Assembly: GCF_900236475.1 (NCBI RefSeq)
Contig: NZ_LT963352.1
Location: 4,728,501 to 4,792,500 of the forward strand
Reading direction: 5' to 3'
Source of the DNA: Streptomyces chartreusis NRRL 3882
Lineage (GTDB): Bacteria; Actinomycetota; Actinomycetes; Streptomycetales; Streptomycetaceae
DNA length: 64,000 bases
Part shown: in pieces, positions 25,296 through 33,597 of the stretch
Position numbering within the stretch: the first letter of the stretch is position 1
How the letters are laid out: each line of letters opens with the position of its first letter
Position numbers and translations under genes: made by a program
The notes under the pieces: model-generated
Seen by the model: only the letters and a program-made list of their open reading frames with translations
Told to the model about the DNA's origin: nothing
Databases searched by the model: none

Positions 25296-26771
25296 ATGGG
25301 TTCGGAGCAGATCCGCCGCTGGGAGTCGGGGGCGCTGGCGCACGCCGTGACGGATCCCTTCGGGCAGGGCCCCGTTCCGTGGCTGCGCGGAAACGTGACG
25401 TACTTCGACGACAGCGGCCAGGTCGTCCCCTGGTACGTGGACCAGGACCCGGATCAGGCTCCGAAGAAGGGCAGCCGCTCCAGCGGCCCCCGCGCGGCCG
25501 ACGACGTCCACCGCCAGATCAAGGGCTTCACCTCCACCGGTGCGGTCGCACCCGGCGAGGCCATCGACTTCCACATCACCGTCGACCCGCCGCAGGAGTT
25601 CAGCGTCGACATCTACCGCATCGGCCACTACGGCGGTGACGGCGCCGCGAAGATCACCACCAGTCCGCGCCTGTCCGGCATCGTGCAGCCCCCGCCGCTC
25701 ACGGCGGACCGCACGGTCTCCTGCCACCACTGGTGGCTGTCCTGGCGGCTTCAGATCCCGTCGTACTGGAACATCGGCGCGTACGTCGCCGTCCTCACCA
25801 CCGCCGACGGCTACCGCTCCCACGTCCCCTTCACGGTCCGCCACGACCAGCCCGCCGACCTGCTCCTCGTCCTGCCCGACATCACCTGGCAGGCGTACAA
25901 CCTCTACCCGGAGGACGGCCGCACCGGCGCCAGCCTCTACCACGCCTGGGACGAGAAGGGCCGTCTGCTGGGCGAGTCCGAGGCCGCCACCACGGTCTCC
26001 TTCGACCGCCCGTACGCGGGCGCGGGCCTTCCGCTGCACGTCGGCCACGCCTACGACTTCATCCGCTGGGCCGAGCGCTACGGCTACGACGTCGCCTACG
26101 CCACGGCCGGCGACCTGCACGCGGGCCGCGTCGACCCCACCCGCTACCGCGGCCTGGTCTTCCCGGGCCACGACGAGTACTGGTCGGCCGCGATGCGCGG
26201 CGCCGTGGAGCTCGCCCGCGACGCCGGCACCTCGCTCGTCTTCCTCTCCGCCAACACGATGTACTGGCAGGTGGAACTGGGCCCCTCCCCGTCCGGCGTC
26301 CCCGACCGCCTGCTGACCTGCCGCAAGCGCCGGGGCCCCGGCAAGCCGGTGCTGTGGCGGGAGATCGACCGGGCGGAGCAGCAGCTCCTCGGCATCCAGT
26401 ACGCCGGGCCCGTCCCCGTGCCGCATCCGCTGATCGTGCGCAACGCCGGCCACTGGCTGTGGGAGGCGACCGGGGCGCACGAGGGGGACGAGATCGAGGG
26501 CCTGGTGGCGGGCGAGGCCGACCGCTACTTCCCACGCACCCCACTGCCCGAGCACGAGGAGCGCGTGCTGCTCGCCCACTCGCCGTACACGGACAAGGAG
26601 GGCGCGCCGCGCCACCAGGAGACGTCCCTGTACCGCGCCCCCTCCGGCGCCTGGGTCTTCGCCTCCGGGACGTTCGCCTGGACCCCGGCCCTGGACCGCC
26701 CCGGCCACGTCGACGCCCGCATCCAGCGGGCCACCGCAAATCTCCTGGACCGCATCTGCAAACGCGACTGA
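25296..26771 (+). CDS. N,N-dimethylformamidase large-subunit-like protein
   Basis: 491 residues from ATG 25296, with GGGGAGGGG upstream. An N-terminal beta domain (SVDIYRIGHYGGDGA, SYWNIGAYVAVLTTADG, FTVRHDQPADLLLVLPD) leads into a fold with TWQAYNLYPEDG, LFPGHDEYWS-type FPGHDEYWS and LSANTMYWQVEL. These are hallmarks of the DmfA2-type domain, where Tyr and Glu residues hold iron for amide hydrolysis in dimethylformamidase. Many actinobacterial homologues lack the small subunit and have no known substrate, and no dmfA1-like gene is nearby. It lies alone between two unrelated genes with its own upstream region. Confidence 0.75.
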   Translation: MGSEQIRRWESGALAHAVTDPFGQGPVPWLRGNVTYFDDSGQVVPWYVDQDPDQAPKKGSRSSGPRAADDVHRQIKGFTSTGAVAPGEAIDFHITVDPPQEFSVDIYRIGHYGGDGAAKITTSPRLSGIVQPPPLTADRTVSCHHWWLSWRLQIPSYWNIGAYVAVLTTADGYRSHVPFTVRHDQPADLLLVLPDITWQAYNLYPEDGRTGASLYHAWDEKGRLLGESEAATTVSFDRPYAGAGLPLHVGHAYDFIRWAERYGYDVAYATAGDLHAGRVDPTRYRGLVFPGHDEYWSAAMRGAVELARDAGTSLVFLSANTMYWQVELGPSPSGVPDRLLTCRKRRGPGKPVLWREIDRAEQQLLGIQYAGPVPVPHPLIVRNAGHWLWEATGAHEGDEIEGLVAGEADRYFPRTPLPEHEERVLLAHSPYTDKEGAPRHQETSLYRAPSGAWVFASGTFAWTPALDRPGHVDARIQRATANLLDRICKRD

Positions 26772-26840
26772 CCCACTGTCCGCGATCACCCCCGCATACG
26801 GGAGAATCGACCTCATTGGACAGAACCACGGGGAGGAACC

Positions 26841-27740
26841 GTGTCCGGATTCGTAGAGAAGCCCGAGCCGATCCAGGTTCCGGGCCTGGTGCATCTGCAC
26901 ACCGGCAAGGTGCGCGAGCTGTACCAGAACGAGGCGGGCGACCTCGTGATGGTTGCCAGCGACCGCATCTCCGCATTCGACTGGGTGCTGCCGACCGAGA
27001 TCCCCGACAAGGGCCGGATCCTCACGCAGCTCTCCCTGTGGTGGTTCGACCAGCTCGCCGACCTGATCCCCCACCACGTCCTGAGCACCGAACTGCCGGC
27101 CGGCGCCCCCGCCGACTGGGAGGGCCGCACGCTCGTCTGCAAGTCGCTCCAGATGGTCCCCGTGGAGTGCGTGGCCCGCGGCTACCTGACCGGCTCGGGC
27201 CTGGTCGAGTACAACGAGTCCCGCACGGTCTGCGGCCTCGCCCTGCCGGAGGGCCTGGTCGACGGCAGCGAACTGCCCGCCCCGATCTTCACCCCGGCCA
27301 CCAAGGCCGCCGTCGGCGACCACGACGAGAACGTCTCCTACGAGGAGGTCGCCCGCCAGGTCGGCGCCGACACCGCCGCCCGGCTGCGCCAGGCGACCCT
27401 CGCCGTCTACTCCCGGGGCCGGGACATCGCCCGCGACCGGGGCATCATCCTCGCGGACACGAAGTTCGAGTTCGGCTTCGACGGCGACACCCTGGTCCTC
27501 GCGGACGAGGTCCTCACCGCGGACTCCTCGCGCTTCTGGCCGGCCGACCAGTGGCAGCCGGGCCGCTCGCAGCCGTCGTACGACAAGCAGCACGTCCGCG
27601 ACTGGCTGACCTCGGCGGAGTCCGGCTGGGACCGCAAGAGCGAGCAGCCGCCGCCCGTGCTGCCGCAGCAGGTCGTCGACGCCACCCGCGCCAAGTACGT
27701 GGAGGCGTACGAGCGCCTGACCGGCATGAGCTGGACGTAG
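26841..27740 (+). CDS. purC: Phosphoribosylaminoimidazole-succinocarboxamide synthase (SAICAR synthetase)
   Basis: 299 residues from GTG 26841. HTGKVRELYQN is the ATP-binding beta hairpin, ASDRISAFDWVLPTEIPDKG the nucleotide/substrate loop, VPVECVARGYLTGSG binds CAIR, and ILADTKFEFGFD is the conserved metal-binding strand. It condenses CAIR with aspartate, a central step of purine synthesis. It carries its own terminator and is followed by a tRNA-Gly on the opposite strand. The 299-residue length is the longer eukaryote/actinobacterial form rather than the ~240-residue E. coli form. Confidence 0.97.
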   Translation: MSGFVEKPEPIQVPGLVHLHTGKVRELYQNEAGDLVMVASDRISAFDWVLPTEIPDKGRILTQLSLWWFDQLADLIPHHVLSTELPAGAPADWEGRTLVCKSLQMVPVECVARGYLTGSGLVEYNESRTVCGLALPEGLVDGSELPAPIFTPATKAAVGDHDENVSYEEVARQVGADTAARLRQATLAVYSRGRDIARDRGIILADTKFEFGFDGDTLVLADEVLTADSSRFWPADQWQPGRSQPSYDKQHVRDWLTSAESGWDRKSEQPPPVLPQQVVDATRAKYVEAYERLTGMSWT

Positions 27741-27759
27741 GACCCGCACGCAGGACGCG

Positions 27760-27793
27760 GAGAAGCCCCCCGGCCGGAACCGGGGGGCTTCTC
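27760..27793. terminator. purC terminator hairpin
   Basis: GAGAAGCCCCCCGG pairs with CCGGGGGGCTTCTC around CCGGAA. It stands between purC and the convergent tRNA-Gly and can serve both. Confidence 0.85.
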
Positions 27794-27795
27794 GC

Positions 27796-27871
27796 TGGAG
27801 CGAACGACGAGGTTCGAACTCGCGACCTCAACCTTGGCAAGGTTGCGCTCTACCAACTGAGCTACGTTCGC
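27796..27871 (-). tRNA. tRNA-Gly (anticodon GCC), copy 1
   Basis: The minus strand gives acceptor GCGAACG:CGTTCGC, D arm, anticodon loop CTTGCCAAG (GCC, codons GGC/GGU) and a GTTCGAACC T loop. CCA is encoded at 27796-27798, unlike copy 2. It differs from copy 2 (31710-31782) by a compensated acceptor pair and one T-loop base. Confidence 0.95.
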
Positions 27872-27893
27872 CTGCGCCGTGGCGCGGGAACCA

Positions 27894-28514
27894 CTATACC
27901 CAACCTCGCTCCCGCGCGAGCCGCACCGCGGCATGCCGGTTCTCCGCCCCCAGCTTCGACACGGCCGACGACAGGTAGTTCCGCACGGTCCCCTGCGACA
28001 GCGCGGCCCGCTCCGCGATCTCCGCCACGGGCGCACCGTCGGCCGCGAGCTCCAGCACCTCGGCCTCCCGGGCGGTCAGCGGCGAGTCCCCGGCGGCGAT
28101 CGCGTCGGCGGCCAACTCCGGGTCGACGTAACGGTTCCCGGCGTGCACGGTGCGAATGAGCTCCGCGAGCCGCTGCGCACTCACGGTCTTCGGCACGAAC
28201 CCCCGCACCCCGGCCTCCAGCGCCCGCTTCAGATGCCCGGGCCGCCCGTGGCTGGTGACGATGAGCACCTTGCACCCGGGCAGTTCGGTCCGCAGTGATG
28301 TGGCGACCTTCACACCGTCGGCGCCGGGCATCTGGAGATCCAGCACGGCGACGTCGGGCTTGTGCGCCCGGGCCATCGCCAACGCCTCCGGCCCGGTGGC
28401 CGCCTCGGCGACGACCATCAGGTCGTCCTCCAGTGACAGCAGCGCGGCGAGCGCCCCACGAATGAGGTGCTCGTCATCGGCCAGCAGCAGCCGCACCGGC
28501 TCTACGGCCGTCAT
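27894..28514 (-). CDS. Two-component response regulator, NarL/DesR type
   Basis: 206 residues. A receiver domain holds ADDEHLIRG, Asp in VAVLDLQMPGADG as phosphorylation site, and VSHGRP/FVPKTVS as Thr-Ser and Lys switch positions. A LuxR/NarL helix-turn-helix follows (LTAREAEVLELAADGAPVAEIAERAALSQGTVRNYLSSAVSKL). It overlaps the kinase gene by 4 bases (ATGA), and this kinase-regulator pair sits at the end of a four-gene operon with an ABC exporter. It probably controls that operon. The stop lies only 23 bases from the tRNA-Gly 5' end. Confidence 0.92.
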   Translation of the reverse strand: MTAVEPVRLLLADDEHLIRGALAALLSLEDDLMVVAEAATGPEALAMARAHKPDVAVLDLQMPGADGVKVATSLRTELPGCKVLIVTSHGRPGHLKRALEAGVRGFVPKTVSAQRLAELIRTVHAGNRYVDPELAADAIAAGDSPLTAREAEVLELAADGAPVAEIAERAALSQGTVRNYLSSAVSKLGAENRHAAVRLARERGWV

Positions 28515-29788
28515 GGCGTGACCTCACTCACAGCACGCACGGCGGCAGCGGCCGGGACGGGGCCGGAAGGCGCAGGCCCCGACGCCAGCGGAACCTCGGC
28601 CGTCAGCAGGAACCGCCCCTTCCCCACCGGCCGGGCCTCCAGCGCTCCGCCGATCTCCGCCAGCCGCCCCCGCAACCCGGCGAGCCCGGAGCCGGAACCG
28701 CCGCCGGCCGTCGCCTCCTCGCTCACCCCGTCGTTCTCCACGGACAGCACCACGCGCCCCTGCAGCACCCGCAGCCTCACCGTGCACCGACGGGCGTCCC
28801 CGTGCCGCAGGACGTTCGTCGCCGCCTCCCGGACCACCCATCCCAGGGCGGACTGCACCGCGACCGGCAGCCCGGACGGCGTCGCCCCGCTCACCGCGCA
28901 CTCGATGCCGGCCGCTGCCAGCACGCCCTGCGCCCCGGCCAGTTCCGTCGCGAGGTCGGCCTCGCGGTAGCCGCGCACGACCTCGCGCACCTCCCGCTGC
29001 GACTCCCGGGCGAGCCGCTGCACCTCGACCATCTGCGCCACGGCCTCCTGTCGCCCTCGCTGGGCCAGCTGCACGGCCAGCTCGCTCTTGAGCGCGATGA
29101 CGGCGAGGTTGCGCCCCATGACGTCGTGCAGATCCCGCCCGAACCTCAGCCGTTCCTCGGCGACGGCGAGCCGGGCCCGGGTCTCGCGGGCCTCGTCGAG
29201 TTCGTAGACGGCGTTGAGGAGCCACACGGAGAAGGCGGCCGTGAAGGCGAGGAACATGCCGCCGACCAGCACGATCACCGCCATGATCAGTGCCGCGAGC
29301 GCGGAGAAGCCCAGCGCGAACGCCGAGGCCCAGGAGCCCGCGGCGAAGCCGCCCGTGATCCCGAACACCCGCCGCCGGTCGCGGACGCCGAGCGCGATGA
29401 TGGCGGGACTGAAGATCAGGACGACTCCGAAGACCCCACCCGCGGCGGTTTCCACGCTTTCGCCGTCCGGCCCGTGCTCGGCGATGCCGATCGCGGCGAC
29501 GGCGACCGCCGCCGAGACGGCCGCCAGGGTCCACATCAGCCGTACGGGCTGGGGCCTGCGGCCACGCGTCCAGTCGACCGACCGTGAGACGGTCACGCAG
29601 CAGAAGACGGCGTGCACACCCACCATCACCAGCACCACGCCGCCCAGCCGTGCCCCCAGCGGAGCCACGGACGTGAGCCCGACGGAGAAGAACTCCATCA
29701 CCGCGAAGAAGTGGAACGACCACCGCGTGTACGTCTCGACCTTCTCCGGCGTGGTCTTGCGCCGCCACCACCTGCCCGGCCCGCGCAT
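28511..29788 (-). CDS. Sensor histidine kinase, DesK/NarX-type (HisKA_3)
   Basis: 425 residues from ATG 29788; the upstream in-frame codons to 29851 overlap the end of the permease gene. Five or six membrane helices occupy about 20-170. The phosphoacceptor helix is ERLRFGRDLHDVMGRNLAVIALKSEL, with the HD motif of HisKA_3 kinases. A short HATPase_c domain ends with GSGLAGLRGRLAEIGG. DesK-type kinases sense membrane state or lipid-binding antibiotics; here the partner ABC-2 exporter suggests a self-regulating drug or lipid export system. It lies 22 bases after the permease gene. Confidence 0.92.
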   Translation of the reverse strand: MRGPGRWWRRKTTPEKVETYTRWSFHFFAVMEFFSVGLTSVAPLGARLGGVVLVMVGVHAVFCCVTVSRSVDWTRGRRPQPVRLMWTLAAVSAAVAVAAIGIAEHGPDGESVETAAGGVFGVVLIFSPAIIALGVRDRRRVFGITGGFAAGSWASAFALGFSALAALIMAVIVLVGGMFLAFTAAFSVWLLNAVYELDEARETRARLAVAEERLRFGRDLHDVMGRNLAVIALKSELAVQLAQRGRQEAVAQMVEVQRLARESQREVREVVRGYREADLATELAGAQGVLAAAGIECAVSGATPSGLPVAVQSALGWVVREAATNVLRHGDARRCTVRLRVLQGRVVLSVENDGVSEEATAGGGSGSGLAGLRGRLAEIGGALEARPVGKGRFLLTAEVPLASGPAPSGPVPAAAAVRAVSEVTP

Positions 29789-29810
29789 CAGCCCGTCACT
29801 CCCCCTTCGG

Positions 29811-30614
29811 TCAGCGCCGCGGTTCCCAGCGGAACCACCGCCGTACAGCAAACACCGCGATGACGATCCAGGCCATCGCCGTCGCCAGGGCGCCCAGCGC
29901 CTCGTACGCCGACAGATCGCCGGTCCAGCCGCCGCGCACCAGGGTGACGACGGGCGTCAGCGGCAGCAGTTCGCAGACGGAGGCCACCCGGTCCGGCAGC
30001 AGCTCCAGCGGGACTAACATGCCGGAGCCCAGCGTCGAGACGAGCATCAGCGGCATCGGCGTGACCTGGGCGCTCTCGCCGGTCCTGGTCACGGCGGCGG
30101 TGGCCGCGGCGAGGGCCGCGCACATCACGAGCCCCAACAGCAGCCCGACGACGGCCAGAAGGGGCGCGGACGGCGCGGACAGATCCAGCAGGACCGAGCA
30201 ACCCGCCGCCAGCAGCAGGCACTGCACGATCCCGATGAGTACTGCCGACAGCGCCGTACCGGCCAGGATCTCGACGTCCCGTAGCTCACCGGTGCGCAGC
30301 CGCTTGAGGACGAGTTCCTCACGCCGGACGACGAGGGCGCCGACGAGCACCGAGTAGACGGCGAACAGCAGGGAGAAGCCGACCGCTGCGGGCAGCACCA
30401 GCGTGCCGGTGTTCAGCCCGGCTTCGGCGAGGTCCATCTCCTTGGCCGCCGACCGCACGCTGACCGGCATCACCAGCGGTAAGAACAGCGCCGCGACGAG
30501 TGCCCCCCTGGTCCGCCCGAGCAGGGTCAGTTCGGCACGGGCGAGCGCTGTCATCCGGCTCAGTGGAGTGGTCGCCGCCGACACCGGGCGGGACGTCGTC
30601 CGGGTGGCGCTCAT
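29811..30614 (-). CDS. ABC-2 type exporter permease
   Basis: 267 residues with about six membrane helices (VLPAAVGFSLLFAVYSVLVGA, VLIGIVQCLLLAAGCSVLL, LAVVGLLLGLVMCAALAAA, and a final WIVIAVFAVRRWF). VRREELVLKRLRTGELRD is the cytoplasmic coupling region found in ABC-2 permeases. It overlaps the ATPase gene by 4 bases. With the ATPase it should form a two-component exporter, of the kind that moves drugs, lipids or polysaccharide out of the cell. Confidence 0.88.
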   Translation of the reverse strand: MSATRTTSRPVSAATTPLSRMTALARAELTLLGRTRGALVAALFLPLVMPVSVRSAAKEMDLAEAGLNTGTLVLPAAVGFSLLFAVYSVLVGALVVRREELVLKRLRTGELRDVEILAGTALSAVLIGIVQCLLLAAGCSVLLDLSAPSAPLLAVVGLLLGLVMCAALAAATAAVTRTGESAQVTPMPLMLVSTLGSGMLVPLELLPDRVASVCELLPLTPVVTLVRGGWTGDLSAYEALGALATAMAWIVIAVFAVRRWFRWEPRR

Positions 30615-31579
30615 GCCGCGTACTCCTTCGTCGTCCCCCTGGCCTGTTCCGCGGAGACCTCCTTGGCGATCCTGAGGAACGCCTCCTCAAGGGAGGCCGA
30701 CCGCACGTCCAGGCGGCGCAGTTCCACCCGGACCCGCGCGGCCCACATCAGCAGCCCGGTGGCCGTCCGCTGGAGTTCGTGGGTGCGGAGCCGGACGGTC
30801 CGGCCGTCGGTCTCGTGCCCGGTCACGCCCAGCTCGCCGAGCGGCGGGAGATCGCCCACGAAGTAGCCCTCGGGCAGCTCGAAGGAGATCCGCGAGGGTT
30901 CGGCGGCGGTCACCTCGGCCGGGGTCCCGGTGGTGGCGACGCGACCCTCGTGCATGATCGCCAGCCGGTCGGCGAGGGTCTCGGCCTCCTCCAGGTAGTG
31001 CGTGGTCAGCAGCACGGTCGTTCCGCCGTCGCGCAGCGCGCTCACCAACTCCCAGGTGTCGCGGCGGCCTTCGGCGTCCAGCCCGGTGGTCGGCTCGTCC
31101 AGGAAGAGCACCTCGGGGTCGCCGAGCAGCGCGAGCGCCAGATCCAGCCGGCGCCGCTGGCCGCCGGACAACTGCTTGACCCGGATGCCGGCCTTCGACT
31201 CGAGCCCGACCAGCGCCAGGACCTCCGCCGGTGGCCGCGCCCCGCTCACACACCCCGCCCACATCCGCGCGGTCTCCGCGACGGTCAGCTCCGACGGGAA
31301 GCCTCCCTCCTGGAGCATCACGCCGGTGCGCGGCCGTACGAGGGCCCGGTCGGTGTACGGGTCGTGCCCGAGGACCCGCACCCTGCCGCCCGCCGGCGCC
31401 GCGAGTCCCTCCAGCAGTTCGACGGTCGACGTCTTGCCCGCGCCGTTGGTGCCCAGCAGGGCGAAGATCTCCCCGCGTCCTACGGAAAAGGTGATTCCGC
31501 TTACCGCCTCGAACCCGCCCCCGTACACACGCCGCAGGTCAGTGACCTCAATCACGTGTTCGTGTCCGTTGGTTTCCAT
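30611..31579 (-). CDS. ABC transporter ATP-binding protein (ABC-2 / DrrA type)
   Basis: 322 residues. GTNGAGKTSTVELLEGL is Walker A, VKQLSGGQRRRLDLALAL the signature motif, LFLDEPTTGLDAEGR Walker B and TTHYLEEAE the H loop. A C-terminal extension of about 100 residues, as in DrrA-like drug exporters, contains GHETDGRTVRL. It is the first gene of the four-gene operon and ends with a 4-base overlap into the permease. The start ATG 31579 has no strong Shine-Dalgarno. Confidence 0.93.
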   Translation of the reverse strand: METNGHEHVIEVTDLRRVYGGGFEAVSGITFSVGRGEIFALLGTNGAGKTSTVELLEGLAAPAGGRVRVLGHDPYTDRALVRPRTGVMLQEGGFPSELTVAETARMWAGCVSGARPPAEVLALVGLESKAGIRVKQLSGGQRRRLDLALALLGDPEVLFLDEPTTGLDAEGRRDTWELVSALRDGGTTVLLTTHYLEEAETLADRLAIMHEGRVATTGTPAEVTAAEPSRISFELPEGYFVGDLPPLGELGVTGHETDGRTVRLRTHELQRTATGLLMWAARVRVELRRLDVRSASLEEAFLRIAKEVSAEQARGTTKEYAA

Positions 31580-31674
31580 GTCCTCAGCGTTCCGGCCCCG
31601 TGGTTCCGGGAGCAGTGCGCGCTGTCATCAGTCGGCATGACAAATGTCAGAAGCGGAGAGGGAAACACGAAGAA

Positions 31675-31700
31675 GACCCCGGTCCATCAGGACCGGGGTC
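31675..31700. terminator. Hairpin after the second tRNA-Gly(GCC)
   Basis: GACCCCGGTCC pairs with GGACCGGGGTC around ATCA. On the minus strand it follows the tRNA 3' end by 9 bases and precedes a pyrimidine-rich TTCTTCG run, so it should end the tRNA transcript before the ABC operon. Confidence 0.8.
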
Positions 31701-31709
31701 TCATTCCCG

Positions 31710-31782
31710 AGCGGACGACGAGGCTCGAACTCGCGACCTCAACCTTGGCAAGGTTGCGCTCTACCAACTGAGCTACGTCCGC
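31710..31782 (-). tRNA. tRNA-Gly (anticodon GCC), copy 2
   Basis: Acceptor GCGGACG:CGTCCGC, anticodon loop CTTGCCAAG and a GTTCGAGCC T loop define a standard tRNA-Gly(GCC). CCA is not encoded. It is nearly identical to copy 1, 3.8 kb away in the same orientation. Confidence 0.95.
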
Positions 31783-31864
31783 ATGTGCTCCCGACCGGCT
31801 CTCACCGATCGGTGCGGGCACCAGCCTACCTGATCCACCAGAGTGGTAGGTACTGGCGATGCAG

Positions 31865-31936
31865 AGCGGGTGACAGGAATCGCACACTGCGCCTTCCCCC
31901 TGGAAGGGGGATGTTCTACTACTGAACTACACCCGC
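31865..31936 (-). tRNA. tRNA-Gly (anticodon UCC)
   Basis: The minus strand folds with acceptor GCGGGTG:CACCCGC, D arm GTTC...GAAC, anticodon stem TCCCC:GGGGA with loop CTTCCAG (UCC, codons GGA/GGG) and a GATTCCTGTC-type T arm. CCA is not encoded. It is 83 bases upstream of tRNA-Gly(GCC) copy 2 and may be cotranscribed. Confidence 0.92.
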
Positions 31937-32071
31937 ATGTTTCCGTGAGCCGGGCCTTTCGGCCTCGCCCCTCGGCGTGCTCCAGACTCTAGCTGATCAG
32001 CCGGGGTGCTGCGCAAGTCGGTTGCCGCGAGGGGCGCGTGACCGGTCGTCCGGCCGGGCTCACCGGGCTGT

Positions 32072-32389
32072 TCACTGCGCGGCGGTGAACGCCTCGTAGA
32101 CCTTCTTGGGGATGCGCCCGCGCGCGGGGACCTCCATCTTGTTGGCCTGGGCCCAGGCCCGCACCGCCGACGGGTCGGGGGCGACCTCCGTCTGCCGGTA
32201 CGCCCTGCCCGAGCGGGACCGCTTGCGACCGGCCTCCACGTAGGGCGCGAGCGCCTTCCGCAGTTCGCCGGCATTGACTTCGTTCAGGTCGATCTCGTAC
32301 GACTTGCCGTCCAGTCCGAAGGCGATCGTTTCCGCCGCTTCCGAGCCGTCGATGTCGTCAAAGAGAGTGACCACGACCTTCTGCGCCAC
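32072..32389 (-). CDS. lsrL: Lsr2-family nucleoid-associated protein (LsrL)
   Basis: 105 residues. The N-terminal dimerisation region is VVVTLFDDIDGSEAAETIAFGLDGKSYEIDL and the C-terminal DNA-binding module ends RAWAQANKMEVPARGRIPKKVYEAF. The RGR triplet in that module inserts into the minor groove of AT-rich DNA. Lsr2 proteins act like H-NS, silencing AT-rich and horizontally acquired genes. Streptomyces carry two copies; the one beside purSQL is known as LsrL, which is why the symbol is used. It is divergent from purS over 267 bases, which include AT-rich sequence that could be autoregulatory. Confidence 0.9.
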   Translation of the reverse strand: MAQKVVVTLFDDIDGSEAAETIAFGLDGKSYEIDLNEVNAGELRKALAPYVEAGRKRSRSGRAYRQTEVAPDPSAVRAWAQANKMEVPARGRIPKKVYEAFTAAQ

Positions 32390-32656
32390 GAATATCGGTC
32401 CCTTCCTGCGGCACTTGCCAATTCATTTCTACAGTGCCTGACAATGCAATGTGAAACCCGACTAAATCTGCCCGCGTGTCCGAACGCAATAGGTTCCGGG
32501 TGTCGACCCGGAATCTTTCCCGGAAATTTTCGCGTGTGGGTCCGTCGATGCAGGATCGTGATGACCGTCACGTAGTTTCCTACAAGTCAACGCGCGTAGA
32601 AATTTTGTGCGGGTAGTCTGAAGGAACCTGCTCAGCACCACACACCGGGAGTGCCA
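32390..32656. promoter_or_regulatory. Divergent lsrL/purS intergenic region
   Basis: The region is AT-rich for this genome around 32400-32600. A TAGTCT hexamer at 32614-32619 lies about 38 bases before purS and is the best purS -10 candidate; its -35 is weak. AATTTT tracts at about 32524 and 32601 would suit Lsr2-type binding. No riboswitch fold was recognised. Confidence 0.4.
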
Positions 32657-32920
32657 GTGGCACGCGTCGTAGTCGACGTCATGCTCAAGCCGGAGATCCT
32701 CGACCCCCAGGGCCAGGCGGTGCAGCGCGCACTGCCGCGGCTGGGTTTCGAAGGGATCTCGGACGTCCGCCAGGGAAAGCGTTTCGAACTGGAAGTTGAC
32801 GGGCCGGTCGACGAGGCCGCCCTCGCCCGCATTCACGATCTTGCGGAGTCCTTCCTCGCGAACACCGTGATCGAGGACTTCACCGTCCGGGTCGAGGAAG
32901 TCGCGGAGGCCGTGAAGTGA
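32657..32920 (+). CDS. purS: Phosphoribosylformylglycinamidine synthase subunit PurS
   Basis: 87 residues from GTG 32657, with GGGAG 5 bases upstream; an in-frame GTG at 32651 overlaps that sequence. The chain ARVVVDVMLKPEILDPQGQ then GFEGISDVRQGKRFELEV and FLANTVIEDFTV matches the small structural subunit that couples PurQ and PurL in the three-part FGAM synthase. It overlaps purQ by 4 bases (GTGA), so purSQL are translated together in equal amounts. Confidence 0.96.
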   Translation: MARVVVDVMLKPEILDPQGQAVQRALPRLGFEGISDVRQGKRFELEVDGPVDEAALARIHDLAESFLANTVIEDFTVRVEEVAEAVK

Positions 32921-33597
32921 CCGCTCGTATTGGCGTCGTCACTTTCCCCGGCAGTCTGGACGACCGGGACACGCAGCGCGCGATCCGCCTCGCGGGCGCC
33001 GAGCCGGTCGCCCTGTGGCACAAGGACAAGGACCTCAAGCAGGTCGACGCCGTGGTGCTGTGCGGTGGTTTCTCCTACGGCGACTATCTGCGCGCCGGGG
33101 CCATCGCCCGCTTCTCGCCGGTCATGGAGCCGCTCATCGAGCAGGCGAAGGCCGGCCTCCCGGTCCTCGGCATCTGCAACGGCTTCCAGATCCTCACCGA
33201 GGCCCACCTGCTGCCCGGCACGATGCTGCGCAACAACCACCTGCACTTCATCTGCCGCGACCAGAAGCTGCGGGTGGAGAACGCCGAGACGGCCTGGACC
33301 AGCGACTACACCGCCGGCCAGGAGATCCACATCCCGCTGAAGAACATCGACGGGCAGTACGTCGCCGACCGGCACACGCTGGACGCGCTGGAGGCCGAGG
33401 GCCGGGTCGCCTTCCGGTACCTGGACGTCAACCCCAACGGCTCGAACAACGACATCGCGGGCGTCACCAACGAGGCCGGCAACGTCGTAGGCCTCATGCC
33501 GCACCCCGAGCACGCCGTCGAGCCGCTGATCGGCACCGGTCGTACCGACGGCCTCCCGTTCTTCACCTCGATCCTCAAGAAGCTGGTCAACGCATGA
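32917..33597 (+). CDS. purQ: Phosphoribosylformylglycinamidine synthase subunit PurQ (glutaminase)
   Basis: 226 residues from GTG 32917. IGVVTFPGSLDDRD opens a class I amidotransferase; LCGGFSYGDYLRAG forms the oxyanion region, GICNGFQIL holds the catalytic Cys, and MPHPEHAVEP holds the His-Glu pair. It supplies ammonia from glutamine to PurL. The stop overlaps purL by 4 bases. Confidence 0.97.
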   Translation: MTARIGVVTFPGSLDDRDTQRAIRLAGAEPVALWHKDKDLKQVDAVVLCGGFSYGDYLRAGAIARFSPVMEPLIEQAKAGLPVLGICNGFQILTEAHLLPGTMLRNNHLHFICRDQKLRVENAETAWTSDYTAGQEIHIPLKNIDGQYVADRHTLDALEAEGRVAFRYLDVNPNGSNNDIAGVTNEAGNVVGLMPHPEHAVEPLIGTGRTDGLPFFTSILKKLVNA

